Shown here: positions 24,651-31,944 of the stretch, piece after piece
How the letters are laid out: each line of letters begins with the position of its first letter
Numbering within the stretch: position 1 is the stretch's first letter
Assembly (NCBI RefSeq): GCF_007992455.1
Contig: NZ_BKAH01000009.1
Location: 1 to 64,000 of the forward strand
Origin: Microbacterium saccharophilum
Lineage (GTDB): Bacteria; Actinomycetota; Actinomycetes; Actinomycetales; Microbacteriaceae
Reading direction: 5' to 3'
DNA length: 64,000 nt
Notes under the pieces: model-generated
What the model saw: only the letters and a program-made list of their open reading frames with translations
Database searches by the model: none
Told to the model about the DNA's origin: nothing
Program-made: the position numbers and the translations under genes

Positions 24651-25600
24651 ACGGCACCAACCCAGCGGTTCAGCGCGCGTTGCGCGAGGAACGTGACCCA
24701 TTTCGAGGGCTCGCCGGGATCGACGTCCAGCGGGAACCAGACCCGCCCCGGGTACACATGCCCCTGGAGCCAGCGTCCGTCGTCCTGGCGGGCCGCGCGG
24801 ACGCGCTCGACCGTCTCGCCGATGCGCGGGTCGGGGCGGATGCCGTTGTGCTCCGCCGCCTCCGTGAAGTAGTCGATCGCCTTCAGCGCCGTGAACGGCC
24901 AGCGATACGGGTAGACGATCCGGTCCGTCCACGGCCCCACCTGCTCGCCCGTGGAGAGCCGGTAGCGCAGCCGGCGCTCGAGCAGGTACTCCTCGCCGCC
25001 GTGGCGTGCGGCGCGCAGCTCCGGCGTTCCCCCGGTGAGCTTCTCGTAGGCGAGGATGCCGCGCAGGGCGTTGATCGTGGAGTGGAACGAGGACCGCGTC
25101 GACCCCTCCACCCACTCGCAGTCCCAGCCGCCGTCGGGGAGCCGATGCTCCGGCAGCCACGCGGCGATGGCCGACACGTCGGCGCCGAGCCACGCGCCGT
25201 TGGCGAGGGTCATCGCGTTGATGCACACGTCGACCTCGCCACCCCAGTACGGGAGGTCGTCATACTCCCACCGGGAACTCTCGGCGAGCTTCTCCGCCGT
25301 CCCGGCCAGGACCGCCGGGTCGAGGCCCCATTCGCGCAGGGTCGTGAGGGTCCAGGTCGTCGCGGTCCACGGCTGCCCTTCCTCGTCGCGGGAGGCGTCG
25401 GCGGGGAAGTACGCGCCGCCCGCCCACTGCCCGTCCGGATCCTGACGGGCCAGGAGTGCAGCACCGTCACCCTCGGTCGCGATGCGCTCCCGCGTGCGCT
25501 GCCAGACCTCGTCGGGCTCGCCGGCGAGGTCGCGCTGCACCTGCCAGCGCAGCGTGGGGTCGGAGTCGAGCAGCCAGTCCTGGACGGCGGTGTCGGTCAT
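24647..25600 (-). CDS. Squalene cyclase-like (alpha/alpha-toroid) protein
   Basis: A 317-residue protein with repeats of the prenyltransferase/squalene-oxidocyclase toroid: LLARQDPDGQWAGGAYFP, AAWLPEHRLPDGGWDCEWVE and VRAARQDDGRWLQGHVYPG, each a QW-like G-x-W turn. The catalytic DXDD of squalene-hopene cyclase is not evident and the protein is half the length of a cyclase. Such half-length proteins are described in actinobacteria without known function. It lies first in a two-gene unit with the GH13 enzyme, and a toroid can also bind or hydrolyse sugars, so a carbohydrate role is worth considering. TATCCT 6 bases before the ATG indicates a leaderless message. Confidence 0.72.
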   Translation of the reverse strand: MTDTAVQDWLLDSDPTLRWQVQRDLAGEPDEVWQRTRERIATEGDGAALLARQDPDGQWAGGAYFPADASRDEEGQPWTATTWTLTTLREWGLDPAVLAGTAEKLAESSRWEYDDLPYWGGEVDVCINAMTLANGAWLGADVSAIAAWLPEHRLPDGGWDCEWVEGSTRSSFHSTINALRGILAYEKLTGGTPELRAARHGGEEYLLERRLRYRLSTGEQVGPWTDRIVYPYRWPFTALKAIDYFTEAAEHNGIRPDPRIGETVERVRAARQDDGRWLQGHVYPGRVWFPLDVDPGEPSKWVTFLAQRALNRWVGAV

Positions 25601-25606
25601 GTCGGC

Positions 25607-25612
25607 AGGATA
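25607..25612 (-). promoter_or_regulatory. Probable -10 element, leaderless cyclase-like/GH13 operon
   Basis: TATCCT on the minus strand ends 6 bases before the ATG at 25600. Confidence 0.6.
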
Positions 25613-25660
25613 GGCCGCCGGTCCGACACGCGTCAGGGGCTGAGGGCTCGCGGTGCGGCG

Positions 25661-26185
25661 TCAGGCGCCGACGAGGGCGCCGCCGCGCGTGCGGATGAGC
25701 CCGGCGCGGAGGAGCAGCAGGTAGATCTGGCAGCCCAGGCAGAACGCGAACACGGCGTTGAGGAACGCCGCGATGAACGCGGCGGCACCCGCGACCGGCA
25801 GCGCCCACGGCACCCCGACGACGTGCAGGACGATCCCGATCGTGACGACGACGAATCCGACGATCTGGGCGAAACGCGGCGGGCGCGGGTCTTCCAGCTC
25901 GCTCGGCGGCGCCAGGCGCGGGCGGACTGCGGTGCGGAAGAGCACGCCCCAGGGTGCGGTGTGCGGCGACGCGAAGCCCCAGACGAAGAGCAGGTCGACG
26001 GCGAGGAGGACGAGGAACCCCGGATCGGCGATCCGCTCGGCGAGTGTCGTGCCCGTGCGGACGGCGGGGCCGAGGAGCGCCAGGAAGGTGCCGAGGAGGA
26101 TGAGCACCGCCGTGATCGCGGCGGCGAAGCGGGGACCGCGCGGATCGATGCCCGCGGGGCGGGGTGCGCTGCTCTGCTGTGCCAA
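25661..26185 (-). CDS. DUF4395 membrane protein
   Basis: A 174-residue protein with four hydrophobic segments (about residues 20-40, 55-75, 108-128 and 130-155). The last contains FAFCLGCQIYLLLL, the cysteine pair diagnostic of DUF4395. Members of the family often sit beside thioredoxin or sulfurtransferase genes and may take part in redox or sulfur traffic, but no such gene is adjacent here. The TTG at 26185 is chosen because GGAAGG lies 9 bases upstream and the protein then starts shortly before helix 1; longer frames upstream lack a ribosome binding site. Confidence 0.78.
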   Translation of the reverse strand: MAQQSSAPRPAGIDPRGPRFAAAITAVLILLGTFLALLGPAVRTGTTLAERIADPGFLVLLAVDLLFVWGFASPHTAPWGVLFRTAVRPRLAPPSELEDPRPPRFAQIVGFVVVTIGIVLHVVGVPWALPVAGAAAFIAAFLNAVFAFCLGCQIYLLLLRAGLIRTRGGALVGA

Positions 26186-26221
26186 CGTCGTCTGCCTTCC
26201 CTGTCGATGAGGTCTTCCGCG

Positions 26222-26227
26222 AGCGTA
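26222..26227 (-). promoter_or_regulatory. Possible -10 element of the DUF4395 gene
   Basis: TACGCT on the minus strand lies 36 bases before the TTG start, which would give a leader of about 30 bases containing the GGAAGG ribosome binding site. Confidence 0.35.
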
Positions 26228-26289
26228 GACGCGGCGGCCATCGGCCGGCGCGCGTCCGTCACACGACGTAGCACCCATCCGCGATGCCT

Positions 26290-26319
26290 ATTGATATTCG
26301 ATCAGTATCTATCGATAAT
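26290..26319 (+). promoter_or_regulatory. AT-rich promoter/operator of the DUF2975-XRE pair
   Basis: ATTGATA (26290-26296) and TATCGAT (26310-26316) form an inverted repeat with one mismatch. The hexamer GATAAT at 26314-26319 ends 6 bases before the ATG at 26326. This region is far richer in A and T than its surroundings. A repressor bound here would cover the -10, and the XRE-type product of the second gene is the obvious candidate. Confidence 0.55.
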
Positions 26320-26325
26320 CGAGAG

Positions 26326-26808
26326 ATGACTCGTCTCGTGATCGCCGCGCTCCGCGCGCTCATCGTCGTCATCGTGCTCGCGGGACTGTTCGCGCAGGTC
26401 CGCATCGTCCCGTTCATCGCGCGAGGGCTCGCCTCGGATGCGGAGCGCCCGGAGATCGTCGTGCCGTACGCGTTCTGCGGCATCCTGGCGATCGCGTGCG
26501 GCCAGCTGGTCCTCGTGGCGATCTGGGCCCTGCTGTCGAAGGTGCGCCGCGACGCGATCTTCAGCGAGAGCGCCTACCGCTGGGTGGATGTCATCCTCGC
26601 GGCGGGCATCACCGCGACCGCGACCCTCCTCGCCCTCGCCCTCCATGTCGCGCTCGTCGTGGAGCCCCCGCTCGACGCCCCCGGCCTGACGGCCTTCGCG
26701 CTCGGCGGCGTGATCTGCGCGGCGGCGTTCGTCCTGCTGATGATCGTCATGCGAGGTCTGCTCCGCAGCGCGACGGGTCTCCGCAGCGAACTGGCGGAGG
26801 TGGTCTGA
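26326..26808 (+). CDS. DUF2975 membrane protein
   Basis: A 160-residue protein with four hydrophobic segments. The N-terminus MTRLVIAALRALIVVIVLAG and the loop LLSKVRRDAIFSESAYRWVD fit DUF2975, whose members are nearly always paired with a small XRE-type protein encoded directly downstream, as here. The pair probably forms a membrane-tethered transcription switch, but this is not proven. The ATG at 26326 follows GATAAT at 6 bases; an earlier ATG at 26284 would add 14 residues across the operator and is less likely. The stop shares one base with the next start (TGATG). Confidence 0.85.
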   Translation: MTRLVIAALRALIVVIVLAGLFAQVRIVPFIARGLASDAERPEIVVPYAFCGILAIACGQLVLVAIWALLSKVRRDAIFSESAYRWVDVILAAGITATATLLALALHVALVVEPPLDAPGLTAFALGGVICAAAFVLLMIVMRGLLRSATGLRSELAEVV

Positions 26809-27014
26809 TGGCGATCACGGTGGAGATCGACGTGCAGCTGGCGCAGCGGAAGATGTCGGTCGCGGAGTTCGCCGACGCCATCGGCATCAGTCCGGCCAAC
26901 GTCGCCGTGCTCAAGAACGGACGCGCGAAGGCCGTGCGGTTCACGACGCTCGACGCGATCTGCCGCGTGCTGGACTGCCAGCCGGGCGACATCCTGCGCT
27001 ACCGCGCAGAGTGA
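26808..27014 (+). CDS. XRE-family HTH protein paired with DUF2975 (YozG type)
   Basis: A 68-residue protein that is almost entirely a Cro/C1-type helix-turn-helix: MSVAEFADAIGISPANVAVL is the HTH, followed by KNGRAKAVRFTTLDAICRVL and the closing DCQPGDILRY. This short form is typical of YozG-like regulators that accompany DUF2975. It starts inside the stop codon of the DUF2975 gene (TGATG), so translation is coupled. It most likely binds the AT-rich operator upstream of the pair. Confidence 0.9.
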   Translation: MAITVEIDVQLAQRKMSVAEFADAIGISPANVAVLKNGRAKAVRFTTLDAICRVLDCQPGDILRYRAE

Positions 27015-27035
27015 TGCCCGGCGCGGAGACGAGAC

Positions 27036-27596
27036 TCAGCGCAGGAACTGGGCGGGGTCGAACTCCGCGATCGGGATGACGCGGACGCGCGGCAGCTGCG
27101 CGTCGAACGCCTGCACGTCGAACTCCAGGTCGAAGAACTGCAGTCCGGGCAGCGCGGCGAACTCCGAGCTGCGGAACTCCTCGAACGCCAGCAGGCCGAC
27201 GCGGCGCGATCCGTCGATCAGGGCGGAGACGTCCTCCACGAAGTCGCGGTCGTGGCTGACGAGGACGACGTCGCCCTCCCGCTCGCGCAGCGCCCGGAGC
27301 GTCCGCTGGATGGCGATGTCGACGACCTTCTCGTCGGCATTCCCGGACAGCGGCACCGGCTGGTAGTTCATCGCCAGGAGCGCCTGCACGAACGACATCG
27401 GCAGGCTCGTCGAGGCGTTGAGGAAGAACAGGCCGCGGGCCTGCTGGTTCCAGCGCCCGGCGACGAACGACAGGATGCGGTCCCACCGCGGGCGCTCCTC
27501 CGGCTGCGGGCGTCTGCCCAGGATGGAATTGCCCAGCGTCGCGTCGATGTTCTCGCCGTCGATCAGCACCCAGGTCGTGCGATCCGTCTCGTGCAC
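27036..27596 (-). CDS. NYN-domain (LabA/DUF88-like) putative ribonuclease
   Basis: A 186-residue protein. TTWVLIDGENIDATLG carries the first acidic residue of the NYN active site, EKVVDIAIQRTL the second, and VVLVSHDRDFVEDVSALIDG the third; this is the PIN-like NYN arrangement. NYN proteins are thought to act as RNases in RNA turnover or defence. The GTG at 27596 has GAGAGGAC five bases upstream; the ATG at 27617 would add seven residues. It is a single gene between the XRE and M18 genes, with no partner visible. Confidence 0.85.
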   Translation of the reverse strand: MHETDRTTWVLIDGENIDATLGNSILGRRPQPEERPRWDRILSFVAGRWNQQARGLFFLNASTSLPMSFVQALLAMNYQPVPLSGNADEKVVDIAIQRTLRALREREGDVVLVSHDRDFVEDVSALIDGSRRVGLLAFEEFRSSEFAALPGLQFFDLEFDVQAFDAQLPRVRVIPIAEFDPAQFLR

Positions 27597-27668
27597 GGTG
27601 TCCTCTCCCGAGCGCATCCGCGCGCTCGTCTCATCCTAGGGCGGGGAAGGACGAGGTCCGAAGGAGCC

Positions 27669-28943
27669 TCAGCCCCGGAAGAACACCTCGGCGACGCGCG
27701 TGAGGTCCCAGAGGTCGCTGACGCCGGCGAGCTCCCGCGCCGAGTGCATCGACAGGATCGGGATGCCGACGTCCACCGTGCGCATGCCGAGCCGCGTCGC
27801 GGTGATGGGGCCGATCGTCGACCCGCACGGAACGGCATTGTTCGACACGAACTCCTGGCCGGCGACCCCCGCGCCGGCGCACCAGCCGGCCCAGGCCGCC
27901 GCGCCCACGGCATCCGTCGCATAGCGCTGGTTCGCGTTGATCTTGAGGATCGGGCCGCTGCCGAGCCGGGGCTGCACGACCGGGTCGTGACGCTCCGCGT
28001 AGTTCGGGTGCACGGCGTGACCGACGTCGCTCGAGACGCACCAGCTGCCCGCAAGGGAGCGCAGCTGCTGCTCGCGATCCGCGCCGAGCGAGAGCCACAC
28101 CCGCTCGAGCACGTCGGAGAGGAACGGCCCGGCCGCGCCGGAGCGCGTGCCCGACCCGACCTCCTCGTGGTCGAACACGGCGAGCATCGCGATGTGGTCG
28201 CCGTCGGTCCCGGTCTTCGCGAGCGCGGCGACCCCGGCGTGGACGGATGCCAGGTCGTCGAGGCGTCCGGCGGCGAAGAAGACGTCCTCGTGCCCGAACG
28301 TGCGGCCCGGGGCCGCGTCGGCGGTGACGAGGTCGTACCCGCGGATGCGCGCGGCATCCACCCCCGCCGCCCGCGCGACCTCGCCCAGAAGGTCCGCGGA
28401 GTCGGCTTCGCCGAGCCCCCACACCGGCTGGGTCTGGGACTGCTTGTCCAGCGCGAGGCGGTCGTTGACCTCGCGGTCGAGGTGGATGGCGAGCTGCGGG
28501 AGCCGCAGGAGGGGCCCCGTCGCCGCGAGCACCGACGTGCCGTCATCGAGGACGAGGCGCCCCGCGAGGCGCAGCTCCCGGTCGAGCCACGAGTTCAGCA
28601 GCGGGCCGCCGTAGATCTCGACGCCGGCCTGCAGCCAGCCGAGCTTGCCCGTCGTGGGCCTGGGCTTGAGCTTGAAGCCGGGGGAATCGCTGTGCGCCCC
28701 GAAGACGCGCACCGCCGTCGCCGCCGTCGCGCCGTCCGGGACGACCCAGGCGATGACGGCGCCATCACGGACCACGACGAACCGGCCGCCGGACGGCGAA
28801 CCCCACGGCTCGTTCTCCTCCAGCCGGGTGAACCCGGCGTCGACGAGCCGCTGCGCCACGTGGGCTGCGGCATGGTGGCTGGACGGGGACGCGGCGATGA
28901 ATGCCGCGAGATCGTCGGCGTGGGCGAGCGCGTCGGCGGGCAC
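27669..28943 (-). CDS. M18 family aminopeptidase
   Basis: A 424-residue enzyme. Metal-binding and catalytic residues are visible: GAHSDSPG with H84 and D86, GRLDDLASVHAG, FDHEEVGSGTRSGA with the Glu pair, SSDVGHAVHPNY, and a C-terminal IPILSMHSARE with the last His. This is the M18 (aspartyl aminopeptidase) pattern of two zinc ions, and the length is standard. It removes N-terminal acidic residues from peptides in the cytosol. The GTG at 28943 follows AGGAGG by 6 bases. Confidence 0.93.
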   Translation of the reverse strand: MPADALAHADDLAAFIAASPSSHHAAAHVAQRLVDAGFTRLEENEPWGSPSGGRFVVVRDGAVIAWVVPDGATAATAVRVFGAHSDSPGFKLKPRPTTGKLGWLQAGVEIYGGPLLNSWLDRELRLAGRLVLDDGTSVLAATGPLLRLPQLAIHLDREVNDRLALDKQSQTQPVWGLGEADSADLLGEVARAAGVDAARIRGYDLVTADAAPGRTFGHEDVFFAAGRLDDLASVHAGVAALAKTGTDGDHIAMLAVFDHEEVGSGTRSGAAGPFLSDVLERVWLSLGADREQQLRSLAGSWCVSSDVGHAVHPNYAERHDPVVQPRLGSGPILKINANQRYATDAVGAAAWAGWCAGAGVAGQEFVSNNAVPCGSTIGPITATRLGMRTVDVGIPILSMHSARELAGVSDLWDLTRVAEVFFRG

Positions 28944-29028
28944 GGGAGACCTCCTGGTGGGCGGGCGGTCCTTCGATCGTATGCCGCGACGGGCGGGCAG
29001 CCCTCCGCGGTCGCGGCTCCCTCACGGG

Positions 29029-29034
29029 TACCGT
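29029..29034 (+). promoter_or_regulatory. Probable -10 element, leaderless small HNH gene
   Basis: TACCGT ends 6 bases before the ATG at 29041. Confidence 0.55.
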
Positions 29035-29040
29035 CGAGTC

Positions 29041-29385
29041 ATGCCCGCTCCGCAGACCCGACGCGCCCGTGCCGCGCGTCGGCGCGTGAAGCGGGTCGCG
29101 GCGAGCGGCAGCGACCTCACCGCCGCGCAGTGGTCCGCGATCCTCGACGCGTGGGCGCGGTGCGCGTACTGCGGCGCCGACGGCGTGGCGCTGCAGCGCG
29201 ACTGCGTGCTGCCCATCTCGCGTGGCGGGCGGTACACGGTGGACAACGTCGTGCCCGCCTGCCGCTCCTGCAACGCCAGCAAGTGCAACGACGAGGTGAC
29301 GTCGTGGATGCGGCGGCGGCGCCTCGACGAGCCCGCGTTCCTGCTGCGCTGGTACGAGGTCGTCGCGGCGCTGCGGTCGGCCTAG
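29041..29385 (+). CDS. Small HNH-type protein with altered catalytic residue
   Basis: A 114-residue basic protein. Two zinc knuckles are present (CAYCGA and CRSC), and the HNH beta-beta-alpha region reads RDCVLPISRGGRYTVDNVVP then CNASKCNDE. In active HNH nucleases the first position is usually D-H; here it is D-C, so the general-base His is missing. The late N and the zinc sites are kept. It may be an inactive DNA-binding relative or use another residue. The N-terminus is Arg-rich. The last 4 bases overlap the stop of the convergent YcaQ-like gene. Confidence 0.8.
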   Translation: MPAPQTRRARAARRRVKRVAASGSDLTAAQWSAILDAWARCAYCGADGVALQRDCVLPISRGGRYTVDNVVPACRSCNASKCNDEVTSWMRRRRLDEPAFLLRWYEVVAALRSA

Positions 29386-30458
29386 AGACCGGTCACCGGC
29401 ACGCCGAGCCACTCCCCGAGCTCGCGGATCTCCGCGTGCACCATCTCGGTCTCCTCCTCGTCGAAGGGCACGAGTTCGTGGAGCGCGTTGACGACGAGCG
29501 TCTCGCGCTTCCTGTCGAGCTCGGCGTCGAGAAGACCGATGAACCGGTCGCCGACGAGGACCGGGTGCGCGAAATAGCCGTAGCGGCGTTGCGCCTTGGG
29601 TTTGAACTGCTCGAGGACGTACGTGAAATCGAAGAGCTCCTGCAGGCGGGGGCGGTCGTACAGCATCCCGTCGTACGGGTTGAGGATGGCGACCCGCCCG
29701 CCCGGGTCGGTGTCCATGGCGGCGAGGGCCTCCGGGTCGACGCGCCACTTCCAGGCGCTCCCCTCCACTTCGGCGGCCTCCCCGGCCTCGCCCACGGGCG
29801 TCCAGGGCGAGCGTCGCCGTGCGATGCCCGCGGCCTGGAGGCGGCGCTCCTCGAGCCGGCGGCCCGCGTCCTCATAGGAGATGTCGGGGAGGTCGGACGG
29901 GTAGACCCGCTCGGCGATGTCCCAGCGGCGCGACCTCCCGACCCGCCCGACGATCGCGACCTCGCCGATCAGCATGAGGATCTCCAGCATCCGCGGCACG
30001 GCGTTCGTGCCGTACCAGCCGCCCTCCGATGCGGCGGCGACGGCGCTCGTGTCCGGGATGTCGGCGGCGAGCAGCGGCCCGTCGGCCCGGAGGCGCGCGA
30101 GCACGTCGCGGCGGAACGCGTCATTGGCCCGCATCCACTGCACGGTGGCGTCCCGCAGCTTCCGCTGCCGCATCCGGGGAACGAGGACCGGCAGCAGCGA
30201 GGACGGATGGAATCCGCCGTCGAACTCGAACAGGAGGCGGTCGGTCTCGACGGCCTTCGTCAGCTGGGGCTGTTCGAACGACCAGCCGATGCGCGACCAC
30301 AGGATGCTCTGCTCGGCCGGCGCGATCGTGGCGGTCGGGTCGATCTTGATGGTGCCGATCTGCTCGGCGACCTCCACGACGTCGCCCGGCCGGTCGGCAT
30401 CCAGCAGCTGCGCCCGCACCGCGATGCGGCGCGCCTCGTCCCGCGTCAGCCGGTGCAT
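29382..30458 (-). CDS. Winged-helix DNA-binding protein of the YcaQ/AlkX family
   Basis: A 358-residue protein. The start MHRLTRDEARRIAVRAQLLD, then IGTIKIDPTATIAPAEQSIL, and the QxQ-like and C-terminal region ILNPYDGMLYDRPRLQELFD, FTYVLEQFKPKAQRRYGYFA identify the HTH_42 family. E. coli YcaQ and Streptomyces AlkX are DNA glycosylases that unhook interstrand crosslinks and remove bulky alkyl adducts. The signature is good for the family, but crosslink repair by this member is inferred. The ATG at 30458 is preceded by TACGCT at 6 bases. Confidence 0.87.
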   Translation of the reverse strand: MHRLTRDEARRIAVRAQLLDADRPGDVVEVAEQIGTIKIDPTATIAPAEQSILWSRIGWSFEQPQLTKAVETDRLLFEFDGGFHPSSLLPVLVPRMRQRKLRDATVQWMRANDAFRRDVLARLRADGPLLAADIPDTSAVAAASEGGWYGTNAVPRMLEILMLIGEVAIVGRVGRSRRWDIAERVYPSDLPDISYEDAGRRLEERRLQAAGIARRRSPWTPVGEAGEAAEVEGSAWKWRVDPEALAAMDTDPGGRVAILNPYDGMLYDRPRLQELFDFTYVLEQFKPKAQRRYGYFAHPVLVGDRFIGLLDAELDRKRETLVVNALHELVPFDEEETEMVHAEIRELGEWLGVPVTGL

Positions 30459-30464
30459 GGCACG

Positions 30465-30470
30465 AGCGTA
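30465..30470 (-). promoter_or_regulatory. Probable -10 element, leaderless YcaQ-like gene
   Basis: TACGCT on the minus strand ends 6 bases before the ATG at 30458. Confidence 0.6.
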
Positions 30471-30585
30471 GCGGGGCCGCCCGACACGGGCATGCGCCGT
30501 CTCCGCGCACGGGTTGCCCCGGGGCCCGGCCAATTTCACGGCCCGCGAGCCCACGGGGACGGCCGGAGGAGGGTTGTCTGGGAGC

Positions 30586-31161
30586 ATGGCCCCCTCCGCT
30601 CGTGCCCGTGTCTCCGTCGTCCTCGTGCTCGTCACGGCTCTCACCGGATTGACGGCTTGCGCCGCTTCCGCCCCCGCCGCCTCGGCTCCTGCCCGTATCA
30701 CGGCGTCCGACATCGCTGCGATGGCACCCGTGGAGGTGGTCGACACGCTCGAGGCTCTCCCGGTGGACGAGCGGCCGAGCGATGTCACCGTGTCCGTGCG
30801 TCCCGACCGCCTCGTGATCACGGCGGACGGTGCGGAGACCGAACGTCCGCTGCCGGAGGACCTCTTCTACCTCTCCCTGGCGCCGTACGTCGACCAGACG
30901 CACGACTGCTTCTTCCACAGCCTCACGACCTGTCTGGGCGAGCTCGGCGGCGCGGTCCTCGACGTGACCGTCACCGACGCGTCCGGCGTCACGCTCGTCG
31001 ACGAGACGGTGACCGCCGCCGACAACGGCTTCGTGGGACTCTGGCTGCCCCGGGGCATCGACGCGACGCTCGAGGTCGCGTACGACGGCGCACGCGCGAC
31101 GACGCCGATCAGCACGGGCGCAGAAGACCCCACCTGTCTCACGGGCCTGCACCTGAGCTGA
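30586..31161 (+). CDS. cueP: CueP-family copper-binding lipoprotein
   Basis: A 191-residue secreted lipoprotein with lipobox LTAC (C25). The mature part has the CueP pattern: THDCFFHSLTTCLGELGGAV, then DNGFVGLWLPR, and STGAEDPTCLTGLHLS at the end. The three cysteines plus a His match the conserved metal-ligand set of CueP, the periplasmic copper protein of Salmonella, which supplies or buffers copper. No copper ATPase or CueR-type regulator is adjacent. A TTGTCT hexamer ends 6 bases before the ATG; the purine-rich GGAGGAGGG is 15 bases away and probably too far to be the ribosome binding site. Confidence 0.85.
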   Translation: MAPSARARVSVVLVLVTALTGLTACAASAPAASAPARITASDIAAMAPVEVVDTLEALPVDERPSDVTVSVRPDRLVITADGAETERPLPEDLFYLSLAPYVDQTHDCFFHSLTTCLGELGGAVLDVTVTDASGVTLVDETVTAADNGFVGLWLPRGIDATLEVAYDGARATTPISTGAEDPTCLTGLHLS

Positions 31162-31183
31162 TCGGCGTCGCGATCGGATGCCG

Positions 31184-31435
31184 TCAGTGGGCGTCCGGCG
31201 GCTCCCCGGCCGCCCCGCTCTCGACGGCTTCCGCGGCTTCGTCATCGTCGGCGCCGGCGACCCCGGGACCGGGGCCGGGGCGGACGACGGCATCCTCGGC
31301 GATGTCGATGCGGGTGTTGCCATCGTGCTCGCTCACCTCGATGCGCGGCGCGGCATCGCGCTCGGTGGAACCTTCGGCGCGCAGCAGCTGGTCGCGCCGC
31401 TTCTCCTCGTCGGTCATGCCGTCCGTGTCACTCAT
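31184..31435 (-). CDS. Small acidic hypothetical protein, last gene of a stress-type operon
   Basis: An 83-residue protein without recognised domain. It begins with MTDEEKRRDQLLRAEG-like charged sequence, continues with RIEVSEHDGNTRIDIAEDAV, and ends in an Ala/Gly/Glu/Asp-rich, probably disordered tail. The ATG at 31435 lies 8 bp after the stop of the SRPBCC gene, with GGGG as a weak ribosome binding site. Same strand and tight spacing suggest cotranscription with the SRPBCC, SDR and GH15 genes. It converges with the cueP gene. Confidence 0.6.
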   Translation of the reverse strand: MSDTDGMTDEEKRRDQLLRAEGSTERDAAPRIEVSEHDGNTRIDIAEDAVVRPGPGPGVAGADDDEAAEAVESGAAGEPPDAH

Positions 31436-31443
31436 CTCGGCCC

Positions 31444-31896
31444 CTACGAGACGTCGCCGCGCCAGGCGCCGGTCTCGGTGCCGCGACCCTCGATGAACTC
31501 CTTGAAGTTGTCCAGGTCCTTCTTCACCGCGTGGTCGTCCACGCCGACGAGGGCGCCGACCGTCTCCACGAGCCCCTTCGGCTCCCACTCGAGCTGCACC
31601 GTCACGCGGGTGGTGTTCTCGTCGAGCTTGTGGAAGGTGACGACGCCGGCGTGGTCGGCGTCGCCGTCGATGCTGTTCCAGGCGACGCGCTCATCGGGGT
31701 GCTGCTCGGTGATCTTGGCGGTGAATTCGCGCTGCACGCCGCCGATCGTCACCTTCCACCGGTTGGTGGTCTCGTCGATCTGCGTGATCGAGTCGACGAA
31801 GCTCAGGAACTGCGGGAACGACTCGAACTGCGTCCACTGGTTGTACGCCGTCGAGACGGGGACGTCGACGTCGATGCTCTTCGTGATGCTTGCCAT
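31444..31896 (-). CDS. SRPBCC family (START-like) protein
   Basis: A 150-residue protein of the polyketide cyclase/dehydrase (START-like) fold. The N-terminus SITKSIDVDVPVSTAYNQWT, followed by QFESFPQFLSFVDSI, and VTFHKLDENTTRVTVQLEWE toward the end are typical of the Coq10/SRPBCC group. Such proteins bind hydrophobic ligands; this subtype is often found with SDRs and general-stress proteins in actinobacteria. AAGGAG sits 7 bases before the ATG. It follows the SDR gene at 48 bp and precedes the small acidic gene. Confidence 0.85.
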   Translation of the reverse strand: MASITKSIDVDVPVSTAYNQWTQFESFPQFLSFVDSITQIDETTNRWKVTIGGVQREFTAKITEQHPDERVAWNSIDGDADHAGVVTFHKLDENTTRVTVQLEWEPKGLVETVGALVGVDDHAVKKDLDNFKEFIEGRGTETGAWRGDVS

Positions 31897-31944
31897 GGGT
31901 GTTCTCCTTCTCTTCGTGGGTCTGGGGCTGGGTTGTGCGACGCG

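Noticed and set aside
27252-31496. A 1414-codon open frame on the plus strand
   Set aside because: It runs antisense through the NYN, M18 and YcaQ-like genes and across the small HNH gene. Its sequence is low-complexity Arg/Asp/Gly/Pro/Val as expected from a high-GC shadow frame, and no motif is recognisable.
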